NCBI GenBank assembly: GCA_965197795.1 | Contig: OZ240228.1 | Span: 2,604,001-2,668,000 of the forward strand | DNA from: WHTK01 sp965197795 | Lineage (GTDB): Bacteria; Chloroflexota; Dehalococcoidia; DSTF01; WHTK01 | DNA length: 64,000 nt | Direction of reading: 5' to 3' | Part shown: piece by piece, positions 17,572 to 25,140 of the stretch | Position numbering within the stretch: position 1 is the first letter of the stretch | How the letters are laid out: every line of letters begins with the position of its first letter | The notes under the pieces: model-generated | Told to the model about the DNA's origin: nothing | Databases searched by the model: none | Seen by the model: only the letters and a program-made list of their open reading frames with translations | Position numbers and translations under genes: made by a program

Positions 17572-17743
17572 GTCTCTGCCCCAGCACGGCGCCCACCAGC
17601 GCGCCGATAACACCCGCTACCAGAATCGCCCACTGCGGCAGCCCGGCCAGCGTGGCGGTGACGAAGAACACCACGGTCACGGCGCCACCCGAACCCCAGC
17701 GTATTGCCCGCCCCCTCAGCATCCGCAGATAGCTCCACAACAT
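17489..17743 (-). CDS. Putative small membrane protein, convergent with ctaG
   Basis: An 84-residue reading frame with two hydrophobic segments (AVTVVFFVTATLAGLPQW and ILVAGVIGALVGAVLGQ) and an Arg-rich tail. It overlaps the 3' end of ctaG by 83 bases on the opposite strand. GGAG precedes the ATG closely and a TATACT box lies upstream. The strongly bipartite hydrophobic pattern favours a real gene, but it could be an antisense artefact. No function assigned. Confidence 0.42.
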   Translation of the reverse strand: MLWSYLRMLRGRAIRWGSGGAVTVVFFVTATLAGLPQWAILVAGVIGALVGAVLGQRLMLRLFGAEPPPPSRPPRGRGSGRRGS

Positions 17744-17768
17744 CGCTCCGCAGTATAGCCGCGACTGG

Positions 17769-17797
17769 TTTGACACGCCCGTCGGGTCGAAATACAG
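17769..17797 (+). promoter_or_regulatory. Promoter of the MFS gene
   Basis: TTGACA (17769-17774) and TACAGT (17792-17797), spacing 17. It is followed at 17811 by an operator-like palindrome. The same layout, with clear sequence similarity, occurs before the Ni/Co permease gene. Confidence 0.65.
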
Positions 17798-17810
17798 TCC
17801 TCCCGACAGG

Positions 17811-17835
17811 ACGTTCTGCAATTGGTTTGCATTTA
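17811..17835 (+). promoter_or_regulatory. Operator-like palindrome TGCAA-N5-TTGCA
   Basis: Within ACGTTCTGCAATTGG followed by TTTGCATTTA, half-sites TGCAA and TTGCA face each other with five bases between. It starts just after the predicted transcription start, so binding would repress. The shape resembles Fur-family boxes such as the Streptomyces nickel regulator site (TTGCAA-N5-TTGCAA, from memory). A near copy is at 19270-19294. Confidence 0.6.
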
Positions 17836-17942
17836 CTCACCGGCCGCGCTCCCCTCGAAGACCCTCGACTCTCTCGTTGCGCCGGGCCGCTAGTGTTCAG
17901 CAGCGTTCACGCCGGGGCCCGCGCGCTTGACGCGCTATCGGC

Positions 17943-19211
17943 GTGACGACCGAGAATCCTGAACCCCAGGTCGAGCCCAGCTGGCAGGCCCAGCCTCCAG
18001 AGGAAAAGACACGCGGCCTGTACTCCCTGCGTTTCCGCGACTTCCGGCTGCTCTGACTGACGTCGCTGTTCTCCAGCGCGGCGAGGATGATCCAGCAGCT
18101 GACCCGCGGGTGGCTCGTCTTCGACCTCACCGGCTCCACACTCTTACTGGGCACCGTCCAGTTCCTCTATCTGTTCCCTTCCCTGGTCACCGCGCCCGTA
18201 ATCGGCCTCTACATCGACCGTTTCGACCGGCGGCGAGTGCTGATCTCCAGCCAGATCGGACTCGCGGCGGCCGCGATTCTTCTCGCCCTGGATGCGGCGG
18301 CCGGCACCGTAGAGACCTGGCACGTCTTCGTCTTCGCCGTGTTCAGCGGGTTCGAGAACACCGTTATCCACGTTGTCAGGCAAGCCCTGATCCCGCGCCT
18401 CGTGCCTCAGCACGCCCTGATGAACGCGATCTCCCTCAACTCCATCGGCTTCAACGTGACGCGAATCGCCGCCCCGTCGCTCGCGGGATTCCTCCTCGTC
18501 ACGCTCGGCGTAACCGGCAACTTTGTCCTGCAGGCAATCCTGGTTATCGGCGTGGCCGCCGCCGCCTTCCCGATGCACATTCCGCGCATGGACGGAGCCG
18601 TCGACCAGGGGGAATCCTTCCTCACCCAGGTCGGCGCCGGCATGCGCTTGATCTGGCGCACCCGGACGCTGAAGGTCCTCTTCGCGCTGCATCTCATCTT
18701 CATGCTCCTTGCGATGCCGTTCGTTTCCTTCCTGCCCGCGCTGGCAGAGGACGTGCTCGATATCAAAGCCGACGGGTTGGGCCTGCTCTACACCGCGACC
18801 GGTGTAGGCGCTCTGCTCGGGACCGGCAGCCTGACGGCGGCCGGCAACGTACGACAGAAAGGCGCCCTCGCCCTCGCAGCCAGCGCGGTCATGGGTGCAG
18901 GCATGGTCGCCCTCGGCTGGAGCACCTGGCTACCGGCATCGATCGCGCTGCTGACCATGTTCGGCGCCGCGCAGATGCTGTTCTCCACGATCAACATGAC
19001 GCTGGTCCAGAGCAACATACCGCCCGAGATGCAAAGGCGGGTCATGAGCATCTACCAGATGGGCCACGCTGGGTTGGCCACGGGGACGCTGTTGATGAGC
19101 GGCATCGCCGGCGTCGTCGGCATCTCGATGGCAACCGCGATCATGGGCGGCAGCCTCCTTAGCCTGGCCGTCATGGAGTTTGTCGCCGTGCCGAGCCTGC
19201 GCCGAATCTAG
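17943..19211 (+). pseudogene. MFS transporter interrupted by an in-frame TGA
   Basis: A major facilitator of about 422 residues. From the GTG at 17943 the frame reads through SLRFRDFRLL, meets TGA at 18054-18056, then continues LTSLFSSAARMIQQL in the same frame with no shift. Homologues read RLLW at this point, so a TGG tryptophan codon has become TGA. The rest (about eleven helices, to 19211) is intact, with typical DRFDRRRVL and IPRLVPQHALMNA segments. A restart at ATG 18087 would lose most of helix 1. The promoter and operator match those of the Ni/Co permease downstream, which suggests a metal-responsive exporter or importer. Either a recent nonsense mutation or a sequence error. Confidence 0.8.
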
Positions 19212-19228
19212 CCCTCCCTGCCGTCGAA

Positions 19229-19257
19229 TTGACACGCCTTTCGACCCGCGATAGAGT
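19229..19257 (+). promoter_or_regulatory. Promoter of the Ni/Co permease gene
   Basis: TTGACA (19229-19234) and TAGAGT (19252-19257) with 17 bases between. The box starts TTGACACGCC as at 17769 and is followed by the same operator motif at the same distance within one base. Confidence 0.65.
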
Positions 19258-19269
19258 CAATGCGACGGG

Positions 19270-19294
19270 ACGTTATTGCAATTAGTTGCATTTA
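19270..19294 (+). promoter_or_regulatory. Operator-like palindrome TGCAA-N4-TTGCA
   Basis: Second copy of the element at 17811-17835, here ACGTTATTGCAATTAG followed by TTGCATTTA. It lies 22 bases before the permease ATG, between promoter and start. Also readable as two direct TTGCA repeats ten bases apart. Metal-dependent control of the permease is the natural inference. Confidence 0.6.
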
Positions 19295-19316
19295 GCCTGG
19301 ACTGCGTAAGGCTCAT

Positions 19317-20348
19317 ATGAGCTTCGAATCCCTACTGCTCGCCTCCGGTATTGGCGGCCCTGGCGTCTACGCCGCGGCGCTGGCCCTCGGCATCCGTCAC
19401 GGCATCGACTGGGACCACATCGCCGCGATTACCGACATCACCAGCACGGCCGCCGCCGTCGAGGATGAAGACGAGAGCTGGCTGATCGGCGAGCCCGGCG
19501 TCATGCTCACCGACGAAAGTCACCACTCGACCCACTCGCACACCCACACTCACGAAGCCGAACCCTCACCGGTGCTCGTTGCCGGCAGCACGGCTCAGGC
19601 TGGTTCGGCGGGCGTAGCCACCGCCACTCTGACGCGCCCCCACTCCGGCGTCCATATCCTCACGGCGTCGCTGCCGCCGAGTCAGAAGCACGCGCTCTGG
19701 CTCGGCTCCCTCTACGCCCTCGGCCACGGCGCCGTGGTCATCCTGCTCGGCGTAATCGCCATCCTCGCCGCCGAGGCGCTGCCGGACTGGGTCGACCCGG
19801 TCATGGAGAAGGTCGTCGGCGCCACGCTGCTCTTCCTGGCCGCCTACCTCTTCTACTCGGTCTACCGCTACTATCGCGGCGGCGGCCAGTTCCACATGCG
19901 CAGCCGCTGGATGCTCGTCTTCGCCGGCGTGCGCAACGCCTGGCACTGGGCTCGTTCCCACATCGGCCAGCACGAGCACGTCCACGCTGAGCCGCAGAAC
20001 TACAGCTCTCGCACCGCCCTCGGCATCGGCGTCATTCACGGCATCGGCGCCGAGACCGGCACCCAGGCGCTGATCATCGCCACGGCGGTCGGCGCCACGA
20101 GCCAGGGCGTCGCGATCGGCGCGCTGCTCTGCTTCGTCGCCGGCCTGCTGGTCTCCAACACCGCGATCACCGTCATGTCCACGGTTGGTTTCGTCTCGAC
20201 CCGGCGCCGCCAGACGATCTACGTCATGGCCGGGCTGGTCGCGGCCGTCTTCAGCCTCGTGCTCGGCATCGTCTTCCTCACCGCCTCGACCGGCTTCCTG
20301 CCCGACCTCGACCCCTACTTCCGCTGGATCGGCGGCCCCTCCTCGTAG
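19317..20348 (+). CDS. Nickel/cobalt transporter, NiCoT/NicO-like
   Basis: A 343-residue permease with about seven to eight helices. The helix-2 signature GIRHGIDWDHIAAITD (about 24-39) corresponds to the RHAxDADHI metal signature of NiCoT permeases, here with Gly-Ile and Trp variants. A long cytoplasmic loop holds the His-rich HHSTHSHTHTHE, and IHGIGAETGTQ corresponds to the second family motif. It should import Ni2+ or Co2+ across the membrane. A promoter and Fur-type operator lie directly upstream, shared in form with the MFS gene. No hydrogenase or urease gene is in the window to name the consumer. Confidence 0.88.
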   Translation: MSFESLLLASGIGGPGVYAAALALGIRHGIDWDHIAAITDITSTAAAVEDEDESWLIGEPGVMLTDESHHSTHSHTHTHEAEPSPVLVAGSTAQAGSAGVATATLTRPHSGVHILTASLPPSQKHALWLGSLYALGHGAVVILLGVIAILAAEALPDWVDPVMEKVVGATLLFLAAYLFYSVYRYYRGGGQFHMRSRWMLVFAGVRNAWHWARSHIGQHEHVHAEPQNYSSRTALGIGVIHGIGAETGTQALIIATAVGATSQGVAIGALLCFVAGLLVSNTAITVMSTVGFVSTRRRQTIYVMAGLVAAVFSLVLGIVFLTASTGFLPDLDPYFRWIGGPSS

Positions 20349-20854
20349 GGACGAAGCTTCAGCGGGACTGATCGGCTTGACACACCAAATAATTCCCGCT
20401 TCAGCTCCGTCCCTATCGCGCACGCCGTCCGCCCACATCTGTCCCCACACCAACGGCCCCACCGTCATTGCGAGGAGTGCCAGCGACGAAGCAATCTCAC
20501 ATTCGCACCTGACGCAGCACCATCCAGGCGGTAATCCAGAAAAGCTCAACAAGCTCGAAACGGAGCAAGCGGGGTCAGCAGGGCGCGGACACTGCGGGTG
20601 GAGCCTGAGGGGTCTCCCCTCAGGTCTCTCTTTACAAGAAAGGCGAAGCAGATGAGCCGTCAGGCGAAGAGAAGCAGCTCAACAAGCTCGAAACGGAGCA
20701 AGCGGGGTCAGCAGGGGCGGCTACATCCTGAGCCGCGTCGAAGGACCCTGCGGGGGGAGTCTGAGGGGTCTCCCCTCAGGTCTCTCTTTACAAGAAAGGC
20801 GAAGCAGATGAGCCGTCAGGCGAAGATGCGCAGCCTTCGACCTCACGACAAGGC
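20349..20854. repeat. Interspersed-repeat cluster with a tandem pair
   Basis: No gene. It contains a family D remnant (20345-20372), a TCATTGCGAGGA...CAATCTCAC unit (20464-20500), and two copies of a 125-150 bp block starting at about 20546 and 20677. Each copy of the block holds a perfect hairpin, CTGAGGGG-TCT-CCCCTCAG (20604-20624 and 20760-20780). The second copy has an extra insert related to the CATCCTGAGCCGCG repeat family. Confidence 0.85.
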
Positions 20855-21049
20855 CTAGACGTCGGCCCGCGCCAGCGTATCCACGGCAGCGCTGCCTGCC
20901 TTCTCCCCATCTGTTTCAGCGCCATCGAGCACCTGCATCAGGACCAGCGGCGCCTTGGCCGCCGTCGCCAGCACGCCGCGTGCGACAGCACTCGATGCGA
21001 GTGCGCCGACCCGTCCGTCGTGACCAGTATCGGGTTGTTGCCGTTCCTT
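20855..21049 (-). pseudogene. Truncated universal stress protein (UspA) remnant
   Basis: Reading on the minus strand just after the TerC stop, one frame gives NNPILVTTDGSAHSHRVLSHA and the next frame gives VLATAAKAPLVLMQVLDGAE, then about 25 unrelated residues to a TAG. Joined across one shift near 20990 this is the first strand-helix-strand of a UspA domain. The other half, with the GxxG-x9-GS/T nucleotide loop, is missing. No start codon fits. A dead fragment. Confidence 0.55.
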
Positions 21050-21059
21050 TGACCTTCCG

Positions 21060-21992
21060 TCACACCGACTCCACCTCGGCGCTCTTGTGTCGCGTGGCAA
21101 AGAGTGAGCCGCCGATGGAAGCAACCAGTATCGCACCGATGACCGCCAAAGAAAGCCAGATCGAAAGGTGGTACAGGTCCTCCGTCACCATCTTGACGCC
21201 CACGAAGATCAGCACGGCCGACAGCCCGATCTTGAGATAGATAAAGCGGTGCATTGCGCCGGCAAGCAGGAAGTACAGCACCCGCATGCCCAGTACCGCA
21301 AATGCGTTTGAGCTGAAGACGATGAAGGCGTCGTCGGTCACCGCGAAGATCGCAGGTATCGAGTCGACTGCGAAGATGATGTCCGTTGTGGCGATCGTGA
21401 TCACCACGGCAAGCAGGGGCGTTGCCATCCGGGTGCCCGCCTGCCGTACGAAGAAACTTAGGCCCTGGTAGTCGGAGGTGATCGGGACGAAGCGCCGCAT
21501 CAGCCTCAACGCCGGGTTCGATTCCGGGTGGACCTCCATCTCCTTGCCGAGAGCCATGCGGACACCAGTAAAGATCAGGAATCCACCAAAAATGAAGATC
21601 ATCCAGCTGAAGGCATCCAGCAGGCCCGCGCCGGCACCGATAAAGACGAGCCTGAACAACACCGCCCCCACAATCCCCCAGACCAGGATCCGTGGTTGAT
21701 AGGCAGCCGGGACAGAAAAGTAACTGAAAATCAGCGCGAATACGAAGATGTTATCGACCGAGAGGCTGCGTTCGATGACGTACCCGGCGATGTATTCACC
21801 GGCGGCGTCGTTCCCGAGCCAGACCAGGATCACTCCCGCGAAGGCGACGCCAATGATCATCCAGACGATGCTCCAGACGAACGCCTCGGTCATCGAGATC
21901 TCGTGGGCGTCGCGCTGAAAGACCACGAGATCGAGCGCGAGTAAGAAGAAGATCAGCGCGATGAACGCGGGCCAGACCCAGACTTCGACCAA
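21060..21992 (-). CDS. TerC-family membrane protein (probable Mn2+ exporter)
   Basis: A 310-residue protein with about nine helices. Family signatures are SLSVDNIFVFALIF (about 78-91) and ATTDIIFAVDSIPAIFAVT (about 208-226), each with the conserved acidic residues thought to bind metal. Members such as Alx and MeeF/MeeY export manganese or metallate exoenzymes. A yybP-ykoY manganese riboswitch lies directly upstream, which supports the metal assignment strongly. Start TTG at 21992 is set by GGAGG six bases before it. A palindrome between riboswitch and ribosome site is the likely expression switch. Confidence 0.9.
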   Translation of the reverse strand: MVEVWVWPAFIALIFFLLALDLVVFQRDAHEISMTEAFVWSIVWMIIGVAFAGVILVWLGNDAAGEYIAGYVIERSLSVDNIFVFALIFSYFSVPAAYQPRILVWGIVGAVLFRLVFIGAGAGLLDAFSWMIFIFGGFLIFTGVRMALGKEMEVHPESNPALRLMRRFVPITSDYQGLSFFVRQAGTRMATPLLAVVITIATTDIIFAVDSIPAIFAVTDDAFIVFSSNAFAVLGMRVLYFLLAGAMHRFIYLKIGLSAVLIFVGVKMVTEDLYHLSIWLSLAVIGAILVASIGGSLFATRHKSAEVESV

Positions 21993-22002
21993 GCGACCTC
22001 CA

Positions 22003-22020
22003 GCTGATAGCGCTATCAGC
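22003..22020 (-). promoter_or_regulatory. 18-bp perfect palindrome, probable riboswitch expression platform
   Basis: GCTGATAGCGCTATCAGC lies between the riboswitch P1 stem and the GGAGG ribosome site of the TerC gene. It touches the last base of P1. It can fold alone and could exchange with P1 or influence access to the ribosome site. Confidence 0.6.
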
Positions 22021-22116
22021 CGAAGGTCTGTCCCGCCCCACGTTGCGAGGCCCCGTCACCGGCCCCAGTATAGGGCGGCCTGACGATGACGCTGTTTGAG
22101 GGTTACTCCCCTTCGG
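22020..22116 (-). promoter_or_regulatory. yybP-ykoY (Mn2+) riboswitch
   Basis: On the minus strand the RNA opens with CCGAAGGGGAGTAAC and closes with ACAGACCTTCGG. CCGAAGG and CCTTCGG pair as a 7-bp P1, and GGGGAGTA and AGACCTT are the conserved yybP-ykoY ends. Between them are paired arms containing CGTCATCGTCAGGCCG and CGGGGCCTCGCAACGTG. These riboswitches sense Mn2+ and commonly precede TerC-family genes, as here. Confidence 0.85.
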
Positions 22117-22127
22117 TACCCTCAGCT

Positions 22128-22167
22128 TAATCGTCTTGCGGTCTTGGAAACAACCGCAAGGCGATTA
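22128..22167 (+). ncRNA. Long hairpin with GAAA tetraloop, candidate structured RNA
   Basis: A stem of 14 pairs, one of them G-U, then a two-base bulge (22142-22143), three more pairs and a GAAA loop (22147-22150). A GNRA loop fits transcription on the plus strand. There is no T-run, so it is not a simple terminator. It sits between the TerC riboswitch and the exported protein gene at 22290. Could be a 5' UTR element or a palindromic repeat. Confidence 0.45.
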
Positions 22168-22289
22168 TCGCAATTTCGTTTCGAACTGCTCCGTTCCCGG
22201 ACTGCGGCTTGAAGTCGTGCGCCAAGGCCGTAAGATAAGCGGCAACACGCACTTCTCACAGGCAAGCCCTGTCGGCTTTGGGGGATTCC

Positions 22290-23051
22290 ATGCGACTCAC
22301 TTCTGTAGTTGTGTCAGCCATTGCTCTCGCGGCTATCGCGATTAGCGCTGCCGTCGTCCTCGACAAAGACAGTCCCTCTGATCTCGCGGTCAGAGTTGAA
22401 GGCGTCCCGGGTTACGTCTACTACAGCCGCCCGTACGTAATCACGATCCAGTACGTTAACAACGGCAGCGACACCGCGCGGTCTGCAGAGCTGGCAGCCT
22501 CGCTGCCGCCCGGCTTCGCCTTGCAGGGCGAGCACGACGGCGCGCCGCAAGGTCAGCGCGTTGTCTGGAACCTCGGCGACCTGGCGGCTGGCGAAGCCGG
22601 CGCCATCCAGTTCACCATCCTGGGCACCCCTCCAAGCGACCTCACCGGAGCGGTATACGACCTGCCGGGCTATGTGGGCCACACCGCCTTTGAGGACGGT
22701 TTCCGCCTCGCAGTGGAGCTAACGTCGAATGCAGGTCGCGCCGATGCGCTGGCCCGCGCCGACACCGGCGAACCATCATCACCCACGGCCACGAGCACAC
22801 CGCCACCCCCCACCGCTACGGCGACGCCCCCGGCTACCTCGGAGCCATTCTTCCCTGACCTACCCACGCAGACGCCATCGCCCACGCCAACCTTGACGCC
22901 AACGCCGCCGCCGCAACCCACGGCGACCGAAGACCCGCGCAGAACGTGGCCGGCATTCAGCCGCCCTCTACGGGAGACAGCGGCCTCGCAGCACAATAGC
23001 CAGTTGCTACTGCCGTTCGCCGTATTGCAGATTCGTTTCCACGGCGTTTGA
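22290..23051 (+). CDS. Exported protein with DUF11-like domain and Pro/Thr-rich tail
   Basis: A 253-residue protein. A signal or anchor helix (about 5-25) is followed by one immunoglobulin-like domain of the DUF11 conserved-repeat type (about 35-150), with VNNGSDTARSAELAASLPPG and VWNLGDLAAGE blocks. A long Thr/Pro/Ser-rich spacer (about 165-225) follows, then a short tail. No sorting motif is visible. Probably a surface protein. The ATG at 22290 is chosen because GGGGGA precedes it; a TTG four codons upstream overlaps that site. Confidence 0.7.
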   Translation: MRLTSVVVSAIALAAIAISAAVVLDKDSPSDLAVRVEGVPGYVYYSRPYVITIQYVNNGSDTARSAELAASLPPGFALQGEHDGAPQGQRVVWNLGDLAAGEAGAIQFTILGTPPSDLTGAVYDLPGYVGHTAFEDGFRLAVELTSNAGRADALARADTGEPSSPTATSTPPPPTATATPPATSEPFFPDLPTQTPSPTPTLTPTPPPQPTATEDPRRTWPAFSRPLRETAASQHNSQLLLPFAVLQIRFHGV

Positions 23052-23092
23052 CACTCCCATGCCAGCCCGTATGATTGCGACAAGGCTCGCTT

Positions 23093-24475
23093 ATGTCAGA
23101 CACGACACCCCCCGCAACAGCGGCCATCCTCACTCTCGGCTGCAAGCTCAACATCGCTGACTCCGAGGCGATGGCTCGCCGTCTGCGCGACGCCGGCTGG
23201 AACATCGTCGACCGCCTCACGCCTGAGACAGCCGCCGACGCTGTCATCGTCAACTCCTGCAGCGTCACCCACGTCGCCGACCAGAAGTCTCGCCACCTCG
23301 TCCGCCTGGCCCACCGACTGGCGCCGCAAGCCACGGTCGCGCTCACCGGCTGCCTTCTCGAAACCTCGGCCGCCGACAAGATCGATGCCCTCGCGGCCGA
23401 CCTCGTCTACAAACAGCCCGACCAGCTATCCCTGGCCGACCGCCTCATCGAGCTCCATCCCGGATCCCACCAGCCAGCGCCCCCTCTGCGTCAATCAATA
23501 CTCCCTCTCCCTCCGGGAGAGGGCTGGGGTGAGGGTGCGGCGTCCCATCCATCTCTGACGCCTCCTCCCACGGCCCCTCGCGCCGCCATCCTCAAGACCC
23601 GCGCCTTCATCAGCGCCCAGGAAGGCTGCAACGACCTCTGCGCCTTCTGCATCATCCCCAGGACGCGCGGCCGCGAGCGTTCGAAACCCGTCGCCGCAGT
23701 CGTCGCCGAAGCGCAGGCGCGAGAGGCCGAGGGCGTGCAGGAGGTTGTCATCACCGGCACCCAGCTCGGCGCATACGGCCGCGACTGGGGCGAGCGCACG
23801 CCATACCCTGTACTAAAGGCGCTGGTTGAAGAGACCGCCATCCCACGCATCCGCATATCCTCTCTACAACCTCAAGACCTCTCCGACGAGGTCATCGGCC
23901 TCTGGCAGAACCCGCGTCTCTGCCGCCACTTCCACCTCGCGCTGCAGAGCGGCAGCGCAACCGTCCTGCAGCGCATGCGCCGCCGCTACACCCAGGCTGA
24001 ATACCGTGATTCCGTACGCCGCCTGCGCGCGGCCAGCCCCAACGTCGCCATCACCACCGACGTCATCGTCGGCTTCCCCGGCGAAACCGAAGCCGAGTTC
24101 GCAGAAAGCTACGCTTTTTGCCAAGAAATGCGGTTCGCCGGCATCCACGTCTTCCCGTACTCGCAGCGCAGCGGCACAGTGGCGTTCAAGATGCCGGATC
24201 AGGTCCCAGAACCCGTCAAAAAGCAGCGCGTCCGCCGCCTGATCGAGCTCGCTGGCCGCATGTCGGCGGACTACCGCGCGCGCTTCCTCGGCCAGACCGT
24301 GGACGTGCTCTGGGAGTCGCGCCGCGACGGGGCGTGGGAAGGCCTGACGGACACCTATATCCGCGTCCGTGCCGAGTCCAGCGCGGACCTCACCAACCGG
24401 CTCACAGCCGCTCGCCCGATCGAACAACGCGAAGCTGCTTTGTGGGCTCAAATCCCCGAGGAGGTGACGCCGTGA
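23093..24475 (+). CDS. mtaB: tRNA t6A37 methylthiotransferase MtaB
   Basis: A 460-residue radical-SAM enzyme that adds a methylthio group to t6A37 in tRNA. Domain order: the N-terminal MTTase domain with iron-sulfur cysteines in TLGCKLN, NSCSVT and TGCLLE; the radical-SAM cluster CNDLCAFC; and a C-terminal TRAM-like region. Between the first two domains is a linker with LPLPPGEGWGEGAA, which is the in-frame translation of an interspersed repeat (23501-23541) found elsewhere between genes. The ATG at 23093 is preferred to the TTG at 23075. The stop overlaps the next gene by four bases, so translation is coupled. Confidence 0.93.
   Translation: MSDTTPPATAAILTLGCKLNIADSEAMARRLRDAGWNIVDRLTPETAADAVIVNSCSVTHVADQKSRHLVRLAHRLAPQATVALTGCLLETSAADKIDALAADLVYKQPDQLSLADRLIELHPGSHQPAPPLRQSILPLPPGEGWGEGAASHPSLTPPPTAPRAAILKTRAFISAQEGCNDLCAFCIIPRTRGRERSKPVAAVVAEAQAREAEGVQEVVITGTQLGAYGRDWGERTPYPVLKALVEETAIPRIRISSLQPQDLSDEVIGLWQNPRLCRHFHLALQSGSATVLQRMRRRYTQAEYRDSVRRLRAASPNVAITTDVIVGFPGETEAEFAESYAFCQEMRFAGIHVFPYSQRSGTVAFKMPDQVPEPVKKQRVRRLIELAGRMSADYRARFLGQTVDVLWESRRDGAWEGLTDTYIRVRAESSADLTNRLTAARPIEQREAALWAQIPEEVTP
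23501..23541 (+). repeat. Interspersed palindromic repeat inside mtaB
   Basis: CTCCCTCTCCCTCCGGGAGA then GGGCTGGGGTGAGGGTG is a member of the CCCTCTCC...GGAGAGGG...GGGTGAGG family, which otherwise lies between genes (34308, 37672, 37756, 55303, 55452, 59125, 59235). Here it is in frame inside a conserved tRNA-modification gene and adds residues to an inter-domain linker. Confidence 0.85.
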
Positions 24476-25140
24476 ACACATTCAATCGCGTCGTCGTGGT
24501 ACTGCTCTGTCTCATCCTCATGTTCGGCGCCGCGGCTGTGACCGCCCTCGCCTGGGGCGGCCCGGACGAGTCGATCGACTGGCTGCGTGACGCCGCCACC
24601 TGGCTCGAAGAGCGCAACACGGACGGCACCAAGTTCATCATTACGACCGCCGCCGTCACCGTCTCCATGATCGCCCTGGCCGTCCTCATCACCGAGCTCT
24701 ACCCGCGCGCCGCCGGCCGGGTCAAAGTCACCGACTTGCAGGCCGGCGACGCCGTGCTCTCGACAGCCGCCATCGGCCAGCGCGTCGAAGAGGCCGTTAC
24801 CGGGTTACCCAACGTCGCAGACGCCCGCGCCAGCGTGAAAGCGAAGCGCAAGGGCGTCGTCGTCGACCTCGACCTACACGTCGACCCTGACGCGGACCTC
24901 GTGTCCGTCATCGACGACGCCAACGAGGCCACGCGCGGCATCCTCGCCGAGAAGGTGCACGTCACCCTGATCGGCCCGCCGCGAACCCGCATTCACTATC
25001 GCGAACTGCGTCTGCGCGGCCGCCCGGCGCGGCGCCAGGCCATGGACGCCAAGGCTGGCGCATCCGCCGTCGAAGCCGAAGCCGAAGACGCGTCAGAAAC
25101 CGCCGCCCAGCCTGAACCGGAGGCGGCCTCCAAGGCATGA
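24472..25140 (+). CDS. amaP: Alkaline-shock membrane anchor protein AmaP-like
   Basis: A 222-residue protein with two N-terminal helices (about 5-28 and 50-72) and a cytoplasmic domain resembling Asp23-type folds (about 85-175, with VEEAVTGLPNVADARASV and GVVVDLDLHVDPD). In Firmicutes AmaP anchors Asp23 at the membrane. The C-terminus is an Ala/Glu-rich tail. GTG start overlaps the mtaB stop (GTGA) and its own stop overlaps the scpB start (ATGA), a tightly coupled trio. No asp23 gene is adjacent. Confidence 0.78.
   Translation: MNTFNRVVVVLLCLILMFGAAAVTALAWGGPDESIDWLRDAATWLEERNTDGTKFIITTAAVTVSMIALAVLITELYPRAAGRVKVTDLQAGDAVLSTAAIGQRVEEAVTGLPNVADARASVKAKRKGVVVDLDLHVDPDADLVSVIDDANEATRGILAEKVHVTLIGPPRTRIHYRELRLRGRPARRQAMDAKAGASAVEAEAEDASETAAQPEPEAASKA

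Noticed and set aside
22170..22289. Cyclic di-GMP or cobalamin riboswitch before the exported DUF11-like gene
   Set aside because: Some short motifs (GGCAAGCC, GCCGTAAG) are suggestive, but the conserved cores and pairing of those classes are not there.
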